64,000 nt of DNA. It comes from CAJXQU01 sp045110495. GTDB taxonomy: Bacteria > Pseudomonadota > Gammaproteobacteria > CAJXQU01. Below are positions 18,372 to 26,206 of the stretch, in pieces. The stretch covers positions 62,001 through 126,000 of the forward strand of contig JBGCGE010000010.1 of assembly GCA_045110495.1 (NCBI GenBank), read 5' to 3'. The notes below the pieces were generated by a model that ran no database searches, was not told the origin of the DNA, and was given only the letters and a program-made list of their open reading frames with translations. Position 1 is the first letter of the stretch. The number at the start of each line of letters is the position of its first letter. Made by a program: the position numbers and the translations under genes.

Positions 18372-18983
18372 TCAAATCCGTGAAACACGGAATATTTTGG
18401 TTAGATCCTTGATAATATCTCCTGGATTTTGATCAGCGGAATAGCTCATCATCAAGTTTCCGAGAGGGTCTATTATGTAGAGCCTTCCACTATTGTAGGG
18501 ATCTTCCGCTTCGTCAATTTTAAATGCATCTATAAATTCTGACGAAACATTATCTGCTTTGATGATCAGCTGACCTTGATAATCTTTCAATGACTCCTTC
18601 ATTTTCACAACGTCAGTAATCTCTTTTACAACTAAAACTCGTTTAACTCGATCATAATGTTTACCTATGGCTAAACGTATTTGACGCATGCGATAGACAT
18701 TATTAATACATTTTTCATCACAATCTCTAGTTGTGAAAGTTAACAGGCTCCAACGCTTGTGCAGTTTTATTTCTTCTTCAGGTTTATAAGGGTCGAGTAA
18801 TGTTACGTTTTCAAGTGTGATAGGAGGCAATATTAGGTCTCCTTTACTTGCTGCACCACCATCACGTCCCAGATCGGTATATTTGTAGAGAATTTGAGAT
18901 CCGATAAATGGTGTGAGGAAAATGACAAAGAGCAGGATCAGAGTCAGTCTGGATTTAAGTTTTTGTGATTTTTCAGTCGTCAT
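18372..18983 (-). CDS. SCO-like thioredoxin-fold oxidase assembly protein
   Basis: 203 residues. One N-terminal helix (~13-30) anchors a periplasmic thioredoxin-like domain with a CDEKC motif (~86-90) in TFTTRDCDEKCINN, equivalent to the CxxxC copper or redox motif of SCO proteins. The usual surrounding prolines and the distal SCO His are not obvious, so copper delivery is uncertain. It resembles the hypothetical gene found between surf1 and ctaA in Pseudomonas-type cox clusters. Its start overlaps the 3' end of surf1 by 11 bp, with AAGGG before the ATG, indicating coupled translation. Confidence 0.75.
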   Translation of the reverse strand: MTTEKSQKLKSRLTLILLFVIFLTPFIGSQILYKYTDLGRDGGAASKGDLILPPITLENVTLLDPYKPEEEIKLHKRWSLLTFTTRDCDEKCINNVYRMRQIRLAIGKHYDRVKRVLVVKEITDVVKMKESLKDYQGQLIIKADNVSSEFIDAFKIDEAEDPYNSGRLYIIDPLGNLMMSYSADQNPGDIIKDLTKIFRVSRI

Positions 18984-19719
18984 TGCGTACCCTTTTTATG
19001 TTTACTACAAGATATATGATGATAAGTGCTGCGGTCATTGCAAACCATTGGAAGGCATAACCGTAATGTTTTTCTGCGCCAAAGCCGGGAAGTACCCAGT
19101 CTCGGAGATAACCCTGAGGACTTTGTTTGTCTAGTCTTACTATATAGGGCAAGAAGGTTTGTCCTGTGGTTGACTCTACATTTTGTAGATCAATTTGTTG
19201 GACTCTGGATAAACCATTCTCCAGGTTTTCTATTAGATCATCGCTGAGTTCAATCCCTGAAAAAGGTGTTTTTTTGGCGGCACCTGAGATTGTGACAAGT
19301 CCGGTAGAAAAGTCATTAATCTTAGGTAAGATGCGTCGATCCGGGTTTGCAGGAACCCAACCCCGGTTAATCAAAATACGTGTAGATTCATTCTCAAGTT
19401 TGAAGGGTGTAAATACGAGGTAACCCGTCTTGAAGTTCATTGGTTGGTTATCGAGTATAAATTGATGATCAGTCTCGAATGATCCGCGGACAATTACTTT
19501 CTTCCATTCCATTTGGGCAGGATCTAACCGCTCAGTGCTATTTTCATTAAGATCAAAAGCAGCTCCATAGTAATTAGCTTCGAAATCTTTCTGGACTTGT
19601 TCTTTTTCTGCAGCCCGATCTAATTGCCAGTTGCCCAGGGAAAATAAAAGCGGCAGGCTTAACAGGGTTGCGAGGGTGGGCCAGAGAGATGGCCGAAAAT
19701 TCCAGATTCCAATTTGCAT
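18973..19719 (-). CDS. SURF1 family cytochrome oxidase assembly protein
   Basis: 248 residues with two terminal transmembrane helices (~12-30 and ~218-240) enclosing a periplasmic domain, the standard SURF1 layout. Family motifs include LGNWQLDRAAEK, LDNQPMNFKTGYLVFTPF, INRGWVPANPD and HYGYAFQWFAM. It assists insertion of heme into subunit I of the oxidase. It heads a leftward assembly unit with the SCO-like gene and ctaB and diverges from DUF2909-coxB across a ~100-bp region. Confidence 0.93.
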   Translation of the reverse strand: MQIGIWNFRPSLWPTLATLLSLPLLFSLGNWQLDRAAEKEQVQKDFEANYYGAAFDLNENSTERLDPAQMEWKKVIVRGSFETDHQFILDNQPMNFKTGYLVFTPFKLENESTRILINRGWVPANPDRRILPKINDFSTGLVTISGAAKKTPFSGIELSDDLIENLENGLSRVQQIDLQNVESTTGQTFLPYIVRLDKQSPQGYLRDWVLPGFGAEKHYGYAFQWFAMTAALIIIYLVVNIKRVRNDD

Positions 19720-19819
19720 TCTATGTAGTGTTGCTTGCTACCAATTAAATGATCGTAATGTTATGGTCGCGGATAATACCTCAAAATGAAACTAAAGTGC
19801 TGCTGGAGCCTGATCTGAT

Positions 19820-20092
19820 ATGTCGATAAGCGAAGTTTATAAAATTATTATTCTAATCATTTTTGCTTGCATTTTGCTTTCTCTTGTTTGGAGCGCATTT
19901 TTTTTAACTAAGGATCATGGGAAGGAGGCTACAAGGACGGTCAAGTTGTTAACGGTGAGAGTGACGTTATCTGTAATACTATTTTGTATGTTAATTTTTG
20001 GGTACTTCACAGGCCTGCTTCGTCCTCATGGTTTAATGTTGCCCGCAAATGTGCCTTCACAAGAACAAGTGCAGGATCACAATTCACAATAA
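19820..20092 (+). CDS. DUF2909 twin-transmembrane protein
   Basis: 90 residues with two hydrophobic helices (~7-28 and ~46-66) separated by the polar stretch LTKDHGKEATRTVKLLTVRV, which matches the DUF2909 pattern. Members of this family nearly always sit in cytochrome c oxidase clusters and probably assist assembly. Here it is placed upstream of coxB and divergent from surf1, rather than after coxC as in Pseudomonas. TGGAG precedes the ATG. Confidence 0.8.
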   Translation: MSISEVYKIIILIIFACILLSLVWSAFFLTKDHGKEATRTVKLLTVRVTLSVILFCMLIFGYFTGLLRPHGLMLPANVPSQEQVQDHNSQ

Positions 20093-20395
20093 GGCGTATT
20101 TAGCCTCACTAAATGCTTTAGATTTTTTAGAAGGTTACAGTAGAATAAATATTGAGAGATTAATCAGTTAGCAGAAGTCAAAGGCTTTTTGCGGCGCTGG
20201 AATATTAAAAAAAACAATTTCTTGCTTTGTTTAATCTACTTTTTTAGGTAATATTGCGCACTTAAATAATAATAGCCATGCAAATTGAGTGGCAATGTAA
20301 AAATAGCAAATTGTCAAAGGGCGTATTTGTAGTTAAATTTTACATATAAAATCGATAATTCATATATTAAATAATCTGGTGCTGAGGGAAGTTTT
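20093..20395 (+). other. Intergenic region before coxB, 303 bp
   Basis: AT-rich with no credible gene. It likely carries the promoter of the oxidase operon. Apart from that candidate promoter and the coxB ribosome site (GAGGGAAG at 20384-20391), I see no clear operator or terminator for the DUF2909 gene. Confidence 0.5.
20311..20339 (+). promoter_or_regulatory. Candidate promoter of the cox operon
   Basis: TTGTCA (20311-20316) and TAAATT (20334-20339) are spaced by 17 bp, about 55 bp before the coxB ATG. The -35 matches well and the -10 moderately. Unproven. Confidence 0.3.
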
Positions 20396-21550
20396 ATGAC
20401 TAAGCCGCTAATTTCTATGCTGCGAACTTTTTATCTGATCGTTGTTTCATCAATAACTTCCTTGCTTCTAGTAAGTCCCGCTCGGGCTGACTGGGCATTG
20501 AACCTGACTGAAGGTGTTACCCCTATTAGTCATCAGGTTTATGACCTGCATATGCAAATTTTATGGATAGTAACTATTGTCGGCATTGTTGTTTTTGCGG
20601 CAATGTTTTATTCAATTTTTGCGCACCGTAAAGATAAAGGTGTCGTACCTGCAACGTTTCATCACAGTACATTATTAGAACTGCTCTGGACTGCTATTCC
20701 TATCGCTATTTTGGTTGTCATCGCAATTCCCGCGACGAAAACATTAATTGCAATGGAAACAACCGGCGATGCTGATATCACGATTAAAGTAACAGGCTAT
20801 CAATGGAAGTGGAAATACGACTATATGGGTGAAGATCTGAGTTTCTTCAGCTCATTAGATGCAGAGAGTCGTGCCATTGCAGACAACACAAGTGATAACG
20901 CTCCAGAGGATATAGAGCATTATCTCTTGGACGTGGATAACGTGATTGTTTTACCAATTAAAACGAAAATCAGGATTCTTACAACGGCTGCTGATGTAAT
21001 ACATGCATGGTGGGTTCCAGATTTAGGCTGGAAACGAGATGCTGTTCCAGGATTCATCAATGATAACTGGACATATATTGAAGAAGCTGGTGTTTATCGA
21101 GGGCAGTGTGCAGAGCTGTGTGGTAAAGATCATGGCTATATGCCGATTGTTGTCAAAGCTGTGCCCGAAGCAGAGTACAAAGCTTGGATTACAGAAACAA
21201 AACAGAAAATAGCTGAAGCATCTTCAGGTGCTGATCGTGAGTGGACTATGGACGAATTAATGGCACGAGGTGAAGAAGTTTACGGGGCCAATTGTGCTGC
21301 TTGTCACCAAGCTAATGGTAAAGGTCTCCCTGGTGCTTTCCCTGCGCTTGATGGAAGTGCTATTGCTACGGGTGCTATGGCTGGTCACATTGACATTGTT
21401 GTTAATGGTAAAGCTGGCACTGCGATGGCAGCTTATGGACCACAGCTGAATGATATAGATATTGCCGCAGTAGTTACTTACGAAAGAAATGCTTGGGGTA
21501 ATAAAGCTGGCGATATGGTTCAGCCTTCAGAAATTAAAGATGCTCGGTAG
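20396..21550 (+). CDS. coxB: Cytochrome c oxidase subunit II with fused cytochrome c domain
   Basis: Electron entry subunit of the terminal oxidase. A signal peptide (~1-31) and two helices (~50-72, ~90-110) lead to a cupredoxin domain with the aromatic patch YQWKWKYD. The CuA ligands appear in VIHAWWVPDLG and QCAELCGKDHGYM (~241-253). A C-terminal class I cytochrome c domain carries the heme site NCAACH (~300-305) and a distal Met candidate in GKAGTAMAAYG. The 384-residue length fits the caa3-like fused form seen in many Gammaproteobacteria. GAGGGAAG precedes the ATG. Confidence 0.97.
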   Translation: MTKPLISMLRTFYLIVVSSITSLLLVSPARADWALNLTEGVTPISHQVYDLHMQILWIVTIVGIVVFAAMFYSIFAHRKDKGVVPATFHHSTLLELLWTAIPIAILVVIAIPATKTLIAMETTGDADITIKVTGYQWKWKYDYMGEDLSFFSSLDAESRAIADNTSDNAPEDIEHYLLDVDNVIVLPIKTKIRILTTAADVIHAWWVPDLGWKRDAVPGFINDNWTYIEEAGVYRGQCAELCGKDHGYMPIVVKAVPEAEYKAWITETKQKIAEASSGADREWTMDELMARGEEVYGANCAACHQANGKGLPGAFPALDGSAIATGAMAGHIDIVVNGKAGTAMAAYGPQLNDIDIAAVVTYERNAWGNKAGDMVQPSEIKDAR

Positions 21551-21613
21551 TTTGTAATCAACTTATAGACTGAAAGTTGCTAATAGTAAAAAATTTATTT
21601 AGAGGATAAAACG

Positions 21614-23209
21614 ATGAGTGAAGCAGTAGCCCACCACGACGATCATCATGATCATAAACCGACAGGCATTGGTCGTTGGTTGTTTTCAACAAACCATAAA
21701 GATATAGGTACTATGTATCTAATGTTTGCACTACTGATGTTTTTTATTGGCGGTGCGATGGCTATGGTTATCCGTGCCGAGCTTTTTCAGCCAGGACTTC
21801 AATTTGTTGACCCTCAATTCTTCAATTCAATGACCACAATTCATGCCTTGGTTATGATATTTGGTGCGGTAATGCCAGCGGGTGTTGGTTTAGCGAACTG
21901 GTTGATTCCTTTGATGATTGGTGCGCCAGATATGGCACTACCTAGAATGAACAATATGAGTTTCTGGATACTACCTTTCGGTTTTACGCTATTGTTATCA
22001 ACTTTTTTCATGGACGGTGGTGCTCCTGCTGGTGGTTGGACGATGTATCCTCCGCTAGTCTTACAAACAGGTAACGCGTTTCCATTTTTGATCTTTACTG
22101 TTCATATCCTTGGTGTGTCTTCGATCATGGGTGCAATCAATATAATTGCTACCGTGTTCAATATGCGCGCTCCGGGTATGACATTCATGAGACTTCCTCT
22201 TTTTGTCTGGACATGGATCATCACAGCATTTTTATTAATCGCCTCTTTGCCAGTATTTGCCGGTGCGGTAACTATGTTGTTGACCGACAAATATTTTGGG
22301 ACAAGCTTCTTTGATGCTGCTGGTGGTGGCGATCCTGTGATGTTCCAACATCTATTCTGGTTCTTCGGTCATCCAGAAGTATACATTTTGATCTTGCCTG
22401 CATTTGGAATCGTTTCTCAGATCATTCCAACGTTTGCACGTAAACCATTATTTGGTTATGCCTCTATGGTTTATGCAACAGCGGCCATTGCATTCCTATC
22501 TTTCTTCGTTTGGGCACATCATATGTTTACGGTAGGTATGCCACTTGCGGGTGAATTGTTCTTTATGTATGCGACCATGACTATAGCGGTGCCTACAGGT
22601 GTCAAGATATTTAACTGGGTTGCGACAATGTGGAGAGGGTCTATGACTTTTGAAACACCAATGCTGTTTTCACTAGCCTTTGTTATTCTTTTCTCGATAG
22701 GTGGTTTTACTGGGTTGATGATGTCAGTGACTCCTGTAGATTTCCAATACCATGATACCTATTTCATCGTGGCCCATTTCCATTATGTATTAGTCACCGG
22801 TGCTATCTTTGCGCTAATGGCTGCTGCTTACTACTGGTTACCTAAATGGACTGGTTATATGTATGACGAGAAATTGGGTAAACTGCATTTTTGGATTTCT
22901 ACGATTACCGTGAACATCTTGTTTTTCCCACAACATTTCTTGGGATTAGCAGGTATGCCAAGACGAATTCCTGACTATGCGGTTCAGTTTGCTGATTGGA
23001 ATATGGTCTCTAGCCTTGGTGGGTTTGCTTTTGGTCTAAGCCAACTAATATTTGTAGTTGTTGTTTTCAAATGTATTCGTGGTGGTGAGAAAGCAACGGA
23101 TCAAGTTTGGGAAGGAGCTCATGGTTTGGAGTGGACGCTACCTTCACCACCACCTTTCCATTCGTTTACAGTGCCTCCTAAAGTTACAGAAGAAACGGCT
23201 CATTCATAA
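21614..23209 (+). CDS. coxA: Cytochrome c oxidase subunit I
   Basis: Catalytic heme-copper subunit that reduces oxygen and pumps protons. 531 residues with twelve helices. The low-spin heme ligand is in TTIHALVMIFGAVMP. HPEVYILILPAFG holds the CuB His and cross-linked Tyr, with the E of the D-channel just upstream of the HPEVY core. WAHHMFTVGMP gives the two further CuB His, and DTYFIVAHFHYVL the heme ligands. The proton-channel residues are typical of A-type oxidases. AGAGGAT lies before the ATG. The His/Asp-rich start HHDDHHDHKP is a common feature of these N-termini. Confidence 0.98.
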   Translation: MSEAVAHHDDHHDHKPTGIGRWLFSTNHKDIGTMYLMFALLMFFIGGAMAMVIRAELFQPGLQFVDPQFFNSMTTIHALVMIFGAVMPAGVGLANWLIPLMIGAPDMALPRMNNMSFWILPFGFTLLLSTFFMDGGAPAGGWTMYPPLVLQTGNAFPFLIFTVHILGVSSIMGAINIIATVFNMRAPGMTFMRLPLFVWTWIITAFLLIASLPVFAGAVTMLLTDKYFGTSFFDAAGGGDPVMFQHLFWFFGHPEVYILILPAFGIVSQIIPTFARKPLFGYASMVYATAAIAFLSFFVWAHHMFTVGMPLAGELFFMYATMTIAVPTGVKIFNWVATMWRGSMTFETPMLFSLAFVILFSIGGFTGLMMSVTPVDFQYHDTYFIVAHFHYVLVTGAIFALMAAAYYWLPKWTGYMYDEKLGKLHFWISTITVNILFFPQHFLGLAGMPRRIPDYAVQFADWNMVSSLGGFAFGLSQLIFVVVVFKCIRGGEKATDQVWEGAHGLEWTLPSPPPFHSFTVPPKVTEETAHS

Positions 23210-23220
23210 GATAATTACTT

Positions 23221-23355
23221 ATGAGTGAACAGGACGAAAAATTCAGTAAAGAAGATATGGCAGCGCGTAGCGCTGCCACTAATCGTACGGTTGGTTTTTT
23301 AGTTTTACTAGTTGTTAGTATTTATGGTGGGTACATTCTTTATCACTATATGTGA
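23221..23355 (+). CDS. Cytochrome oxidase small assembly protein, 44 residues
   Basis: A short frame from ATG 23221 to TGA 23353-23355 encodes a polar N-terminus (MSEQDEKFSKEDMAARSAAT) and one hydrophobic helix ending in YILYHYM. Small genes of this layout sit between coxA and ctaG in many proteobacterial oxidase operons and are annotated as small assembly proteins; size and position agree here. The ribosome site is weak. It begins 11 bp after coxA ends, and its stop overlaps an in-frame GTG of ctaG. Confidence 0.75.
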   Translation: MSEQDEKFSKEDMAARSAATNRTVGFLVLLVVSIYGGYILYHYM

Positions 23356-23375
23356 TTCTCAGAGAAGGACATACT

Positions 23376-23921
23376 TTGGAAAAGGAAGGAATTAAATTAA
23401 CAACAAAGAGACTGTATCTCCTTGCTGTATTCATGTTTGGCTTTGGTTTTGCATTAGTCCCTATTTATAATGTTTTTTGTGAGGTAACTGGTTTAAATGG
23501 TAAAACTGGTGAAATAATCGCCAGTGAAGCAGAAGCCTTAGTAGCAGATAAAGAAAGATTAGTAACAGTAGAGTTTGATACTAATTTAAATGAAGAGCTG
23601 CCTTGGAGTTTTATTGCCAAGGAATACAAAATGAAGGTTCATCCTGGGCAGGTATCTGATGCGATCTTTATTGTTAAGAACAAAACAGATCGGCCAATTA
23701 TTGGTCAAGCAATTCCTAGTGTGGCACCAGCACAAGCATCGTTATTTTTTAACAAAACAGAATGCTTTTGTTTTACACGACAAACATTACAAGCTCACGA
23801 AGAACGAGAAATGTTAGTTCGGTTTGTCGTAGATGCAAAATTGCCTGAAAAAATAGAAACGATGACGCTTTCATATACATTTTTTTTAGCAACAGATGAA
23901 AATGAAATTACAAAACTTTGA
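23376..23921 (+). CDS. ctaG: Cytochrome c oxidase assembly protein CtaG/Cox11
   Basis: Delivers copper to the CuB site of subunit I. One N-terminal helix (~12-30) is followed by a periplasmic immunoglobulin-like domain. The hallmark ECFCF is present (~130) in NKTECFCFTRQTL, as are VPIYNVFCEVTGLNG near the helix end and PSVAPAQASLFFNK. The start at TTG 23376 is preferred since AGAGAAGGA lies six bases upstream; the frame is also open from GTG 23352, which overlaps the preceding stop. About 181 residues, a normal length. Confidence 0.93.
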   Translation: MEKEGIKLTTKRLYLLAVFMFGFGFALVPIYNVFCEVTGLNGKTGEIIASEAEALVADKERLVTVEFDTNLNEELPWSFIAKEYKMKVHPGQVSDAIFIVKNKTDRPIIGQAIPSVAPAQASLFFNKTECFCFTRQTLQAHEEREMLVRFVVDAKLPEKIETMTLSYTFFLATDENEITKL

Positions 23922-23991
23922 ATGATTGAAGTTCTATCAAGCAGTTTTTAAGTAGAAATTAAAAGAAGTAAATAACAATAGAGGAAAAATT

Positions 23992-24876
23992 ATGTCTGAT
24001 TCTGAAACTTATTTTATTCCAGAACCAAGTCCTTGGCCGATAGTTGGCTCCCTAGCTTTGTTCATCGCCTTTGTCGGTGGGGCATTGTTTTTGAATGGAT
24101 CTATGCCGATGTTTGGAGCTTTTGTTCTCGGATTAGGCATTGCTGCCATTATTTACATGTACTATGCCTGGTTTTCAGACGTAATCGATGAAAGTTTGGC
24201 TGGTAGCTATAATAGCCAAGTAGATATTAGTTTCCGGTGGGGTATGGCATGGTTCATCTTCTCTGAAGTAATGTTCTTTGCTGCATTTTTTGGTGCCCTT
24301 TATTATGCGCGTGTATTATCTGTTCCATGGTTGGGTGGTGAAGGAGCAGGTCTTCTGACTAACCAAGTATTATGGCCAGATTTCGCACCAGAATGGCCAA
24401 TAGATGTTGTTCCGGATTTTGGTAAGTTTACTGCTCATATGTATGACGAAGTTATTCACGCATGGGGTATACCTGCTATTAACACAGCGATACTTCTGTT
24501 GAGTGGTGTTACTGTTACTTTCGCTCATTGGGCACTTAAAAAGGACAATCAAAAAGGGCTTGTTAAATGGCTGTTGATTACCGTGTTGCTTGGTATCTTT
24601 TTCGTATACTTGCAAGCTGGTGAATACCATGAAGCGTACGCTGAATTAAATCTTAAAATGTCTTCAGGCATATACGGATCTACATTCTTTATGCTTACCG
24701 GCTTCCATGGTTTCCATGTAACTATGGGAACATTGATGCTCGCTGTGATCATGTTCAGAGCAATGAAAGGTCATTTCTCACATGAAAATCATTTTGCATT
24801 TGAAGCTGTTGCCTGGTACTGGCATTTTGTGGATGTGGTTTGGTTAGGATTGTTTATCTTTGTTTATTGGTTGTAG
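23992..24876 (+). CDS. coxC: Cytochrome c oxidase subunit III
   Basis: Seven-helix oxidase subunit that stabilises the catalytic core. 294 residues. Typical segments are present: PSPWPIVGSLALF at the start, FRWGMAWFIFSEVMFFAAFFGALYYAR (two helices run together), LQAGEYHEAY, YGSTFFMLTGFHGFHVT with the conserved His pair, and the C-terminal WYWHFVDVVWLGLFI. AGAGGAA precedes the ATG. It is the last gene of the operon and is followed closely by a strong terminator. Confidence 0.97.
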   Translation: MSDSETYFIPEPSPWPIVGSLALFIAFVGGALFLNGSMPMFGAFVLGLGIAAIIYMYYAWFSDVIDESLAGSYNSQVDISFRWGMAWFIFSEVMFFAAFFGALYYARVLSVPWLGGEGAGLLTNQVLWPDFAPEWPIDVVPDFGKFTAHMYDEVIHAWGIPAINTAILLLSGVTVTFAHWALKKDNQKGLVKWLLITVLLGIFFVYLQAGEYHEAYAELNLKMSSGIYGSTFFMLTGFHGFHVTMGTLMLAVIMFRAMKGHFSHENHFAFEAVAWYWHFVDVVWLGLFIFVYWL

Positions 24877-24894
24877 GAACCAAATCAAAGATTG

Positions 24895-24925
24895 AAAAAA
24901 AAGCGCCTATATGGCGCTTTTTTTT
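24895..24925 (+). terminator. Rho-independent terminator after coxC
   Basis: The stem AAGCGCC/GGCGCTT with a five-base loop is followed by an uninterrupted T run and preceded by an A run, 19 bp after the coxC stop. The symmetric A tract would also act on the other strand. Confidence 0.93.
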
Positions 24926-25048
24926 AGATGTTAGAAAAGATAAATGAGTTTTAGTCTATGTTGTTTTGTGAGTCAGTACGCAATCTCCAATTGATCATAA
25001 ATACAGAAAGTAACTTAAACTATGGCTACAGTTAGTGGAGGGACTAAC

Positions 25049-25186
25049 ATGTGGTTTGCAGTGTTTTATGTTTTAGCTATTTTAGTATTGATCGCACATT
25101 TCAGTGGTTGGTTAGCAAGAAGAAATCTGGAATGGGTCGTTTTGTTACTTGGGATTCTAGTGTTTCCTGCTGTGATATTTCTCTAA
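25049..25186 (+). CDS. 45-residue two-helix membrane peptide, unknown
   Basis: ATG 25049 to TAA 25184-25186. The peptide is almost wholly hydrophobic: helix 1 WFAVFYVLAILVLIAHF, a turn with GWLARRNLEW, and helix 2 VVLLLGILVFPAVIFL. A strong ribosome site (GTGGAGGGA at 25036-25044) precedes the ATG at close range. Such hairpin membrane peptides are often missed in annotation. It lies between the coxC terminator and a GC-rich structured RNA region. The function is unknown. Confidence 0.6.
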   Translation: MWFAVFYVLAILVLIAHFSGWLARRNLEWVVLLLGILVFPAVIFL

Positions 25187-25198
25187 ATCTCTAAAGAA

Positions 25199-25302
25199 GG
25201 GGTGGGTCGCCATCCTTAGCAAGATGACTTCCTGTCAAAGGCCATCCTTGGGAGCCTGCTTCCTGCTGCCACGCCCACCTGAATAGGGTAACGGCAGGCG
25301 TG
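25199..25302 (-). ncRNA. Candidate Csr/Rsm-type regulatory RNA (CsrA-sequestering)
   Basis: A GC-rich block in AT-rich DNA. Read on the minus strand it holds four A(N)GGA motifs in an alternating order: CAGGAAG, AAGGATGG, CAGGAAG, AAGGATGG. One sits in the ideal hairpin TGAC-AGGAA-GTCA and another in GCT-AAGGAT-GGC. GGTGGG near 25275-25280 can pair with CCCACC near 25201-25206 and close the whole structure; CACGCC/GGCGTG forms a further stem at the 5' side. This matches the design of CsrB/RsmY/RsmZ RNAs, whose GGA loops titrate CsrA. No clear terminator T run or promoter was found, and it could be the 3' untranslated region of fae. Confidence 0.45.
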
Positions 25303-25340
25303 ACAATTACTTTAAGCATGATTCGATATTATTTTTTAGT

Positions 25341-25889
25341 CTAAATTTTTCCGTCTAAGCCCATCTGATAATATTTATGAGTTAGTGAATCCTGATTTTC
25401 TAATAACCAATCAATAGAAGGTTCATTATTCATCGCTTTATGTATTGCTTGTGCTGTTGCTTTACGATGAATATCAAACAAGATTTTATGATCGAGATTG
25501 TCATCAGTAGCAACGGAAGGGTTTAACCACACTGAAACTATGATTCCTAGATCATTTGCTTTTTCTTTTGGGATATCCCCAGCTCGAACAGCATCTAAAA
25601 CACCATTAGCAATAGCACCTTGAACCGTACCCATTAAAATATTTGTATAACGGCTATTGGTCACTGTTACTTTGCTAACCATCAATGTAACAGGTCTAAC
25701 TTGAATGTCAGTATTCATGATTGCAAAGACTCGTGAATGGCCCTTAACTTGATCACCTGTCAGTGTAGCAAGCGCTGTCCCTACAGGGCCATCAAGCTCA
25801 CCTATAATTATTTCAGGTTCTGCTGCTGTGCCTGGAGGACCTCCAGCTACAAGTGCTTCGCCGGTGCGCATAATGATTCTTTCACTCAT
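25341..25889 (-). CDS. Formaldehyde-activating enzyme (Fae) family protein
   Basis: Fae condenses formaldehyde with tetrahydromethanopterin in methylotrophs. The fold signature is visible across 182 residues: GEALVAG, EIIIGELDGPVGTAL, RPVTLMVSKVTVTN, QGAIANGVLDAV and the late helix HRKATAQAIHKAMNNEP. Compared with my memory of the Methylobacterium enzyme, the His of its AHIDL segment corresponds here to Glu (AEPEI), and there is a ~20-residue C-terminal extension. It may therefore be a divergent Fae2/Fae3-type homologue, possibly formaldehyde-binding or regulatory rather than catalytic. AGGAGAG precedes the ATG. No other methanopterin gene is in view. Confidence 0.8.
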   Translation of the reverse strand: MSERIIMRTGEALVAGGPPGTAAEPEIIIGELDGPVGTALATLTGDQVKGHSRVFAIMNTDIQVRPVTLMVSKVTVTNSRYTNILMGTVQGAIANGVLDAVRAGDIPKEKANDLGIIVSVWLNPSVATDDNLDHKILFDIHRKATAQAIHKAMNNEPSIDWLLENQDSLTHKYYQMGLDGKI

Positions 25890-26206
25890 CTAAACTCTCC
25901 TAAAAATCAGCGATAGTACCAGACGGTGAAAAGTTTTTGTATTAGATAGAAAGATTAAACGATAAAAGTTGTAGTAATAAAGAAAAGTAACAGAAATGTA
26001 AATTTGATTTTAGATATTTTTAAGTGTTATTTAATGTTGGTTTTTATTTGAAAAATGTCTTAATTAACGGATCCCAAGCGTAAATTTTCTTAATAGTATT
26101 TATCGATGCTTATAAGCTTAATGCTAGAAATTCTAGGGAAAATATTTACTGCCAAGTGTAAATAGTTACTATGTGCCTAGTTGTTCTGGATAAATTATAC
26201 AAAAAG
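25890..26206. other. Intergenic region, 317 bp, very AT-rich
   Basis: No gene found. It lies upstream of fae and downstream of the SixA-like gene, both on the minus strand, and so should contain the fae promoter. I could not single out a convincing -35/-10 pair or a hairpin terminator. Confidence 0.45.

Noticed and set aside
18192..18383. 63-codon plus-strand frame in the gap between ctaB and the SCO-like gene
   Set aside because: No convincing ribosome site, overlaps both flanking genes' ends on the other strand, and it shows no match to the expected ctaA. The gap has stops in all minus-strand frames.
15740..24925. Possibility that the oxidase region is a mobile island
   Set aside because: No integrase, tRNA, direct repeats or abrupt compositional change was seen; the rearrangement looks like ordinary chromosomal divergence.
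25199..25302. Signal recognition particle RNA, tRNA or riboswitch in the GC-rich island
   Set aside because: The GGAAG/AGCAGCC-type core of 4.5S RNA, a tRNA T-loop, and a B12-box were looked for and do not fit in order; the GGA-hairpin design fits Csr/Rsm RNAs better.
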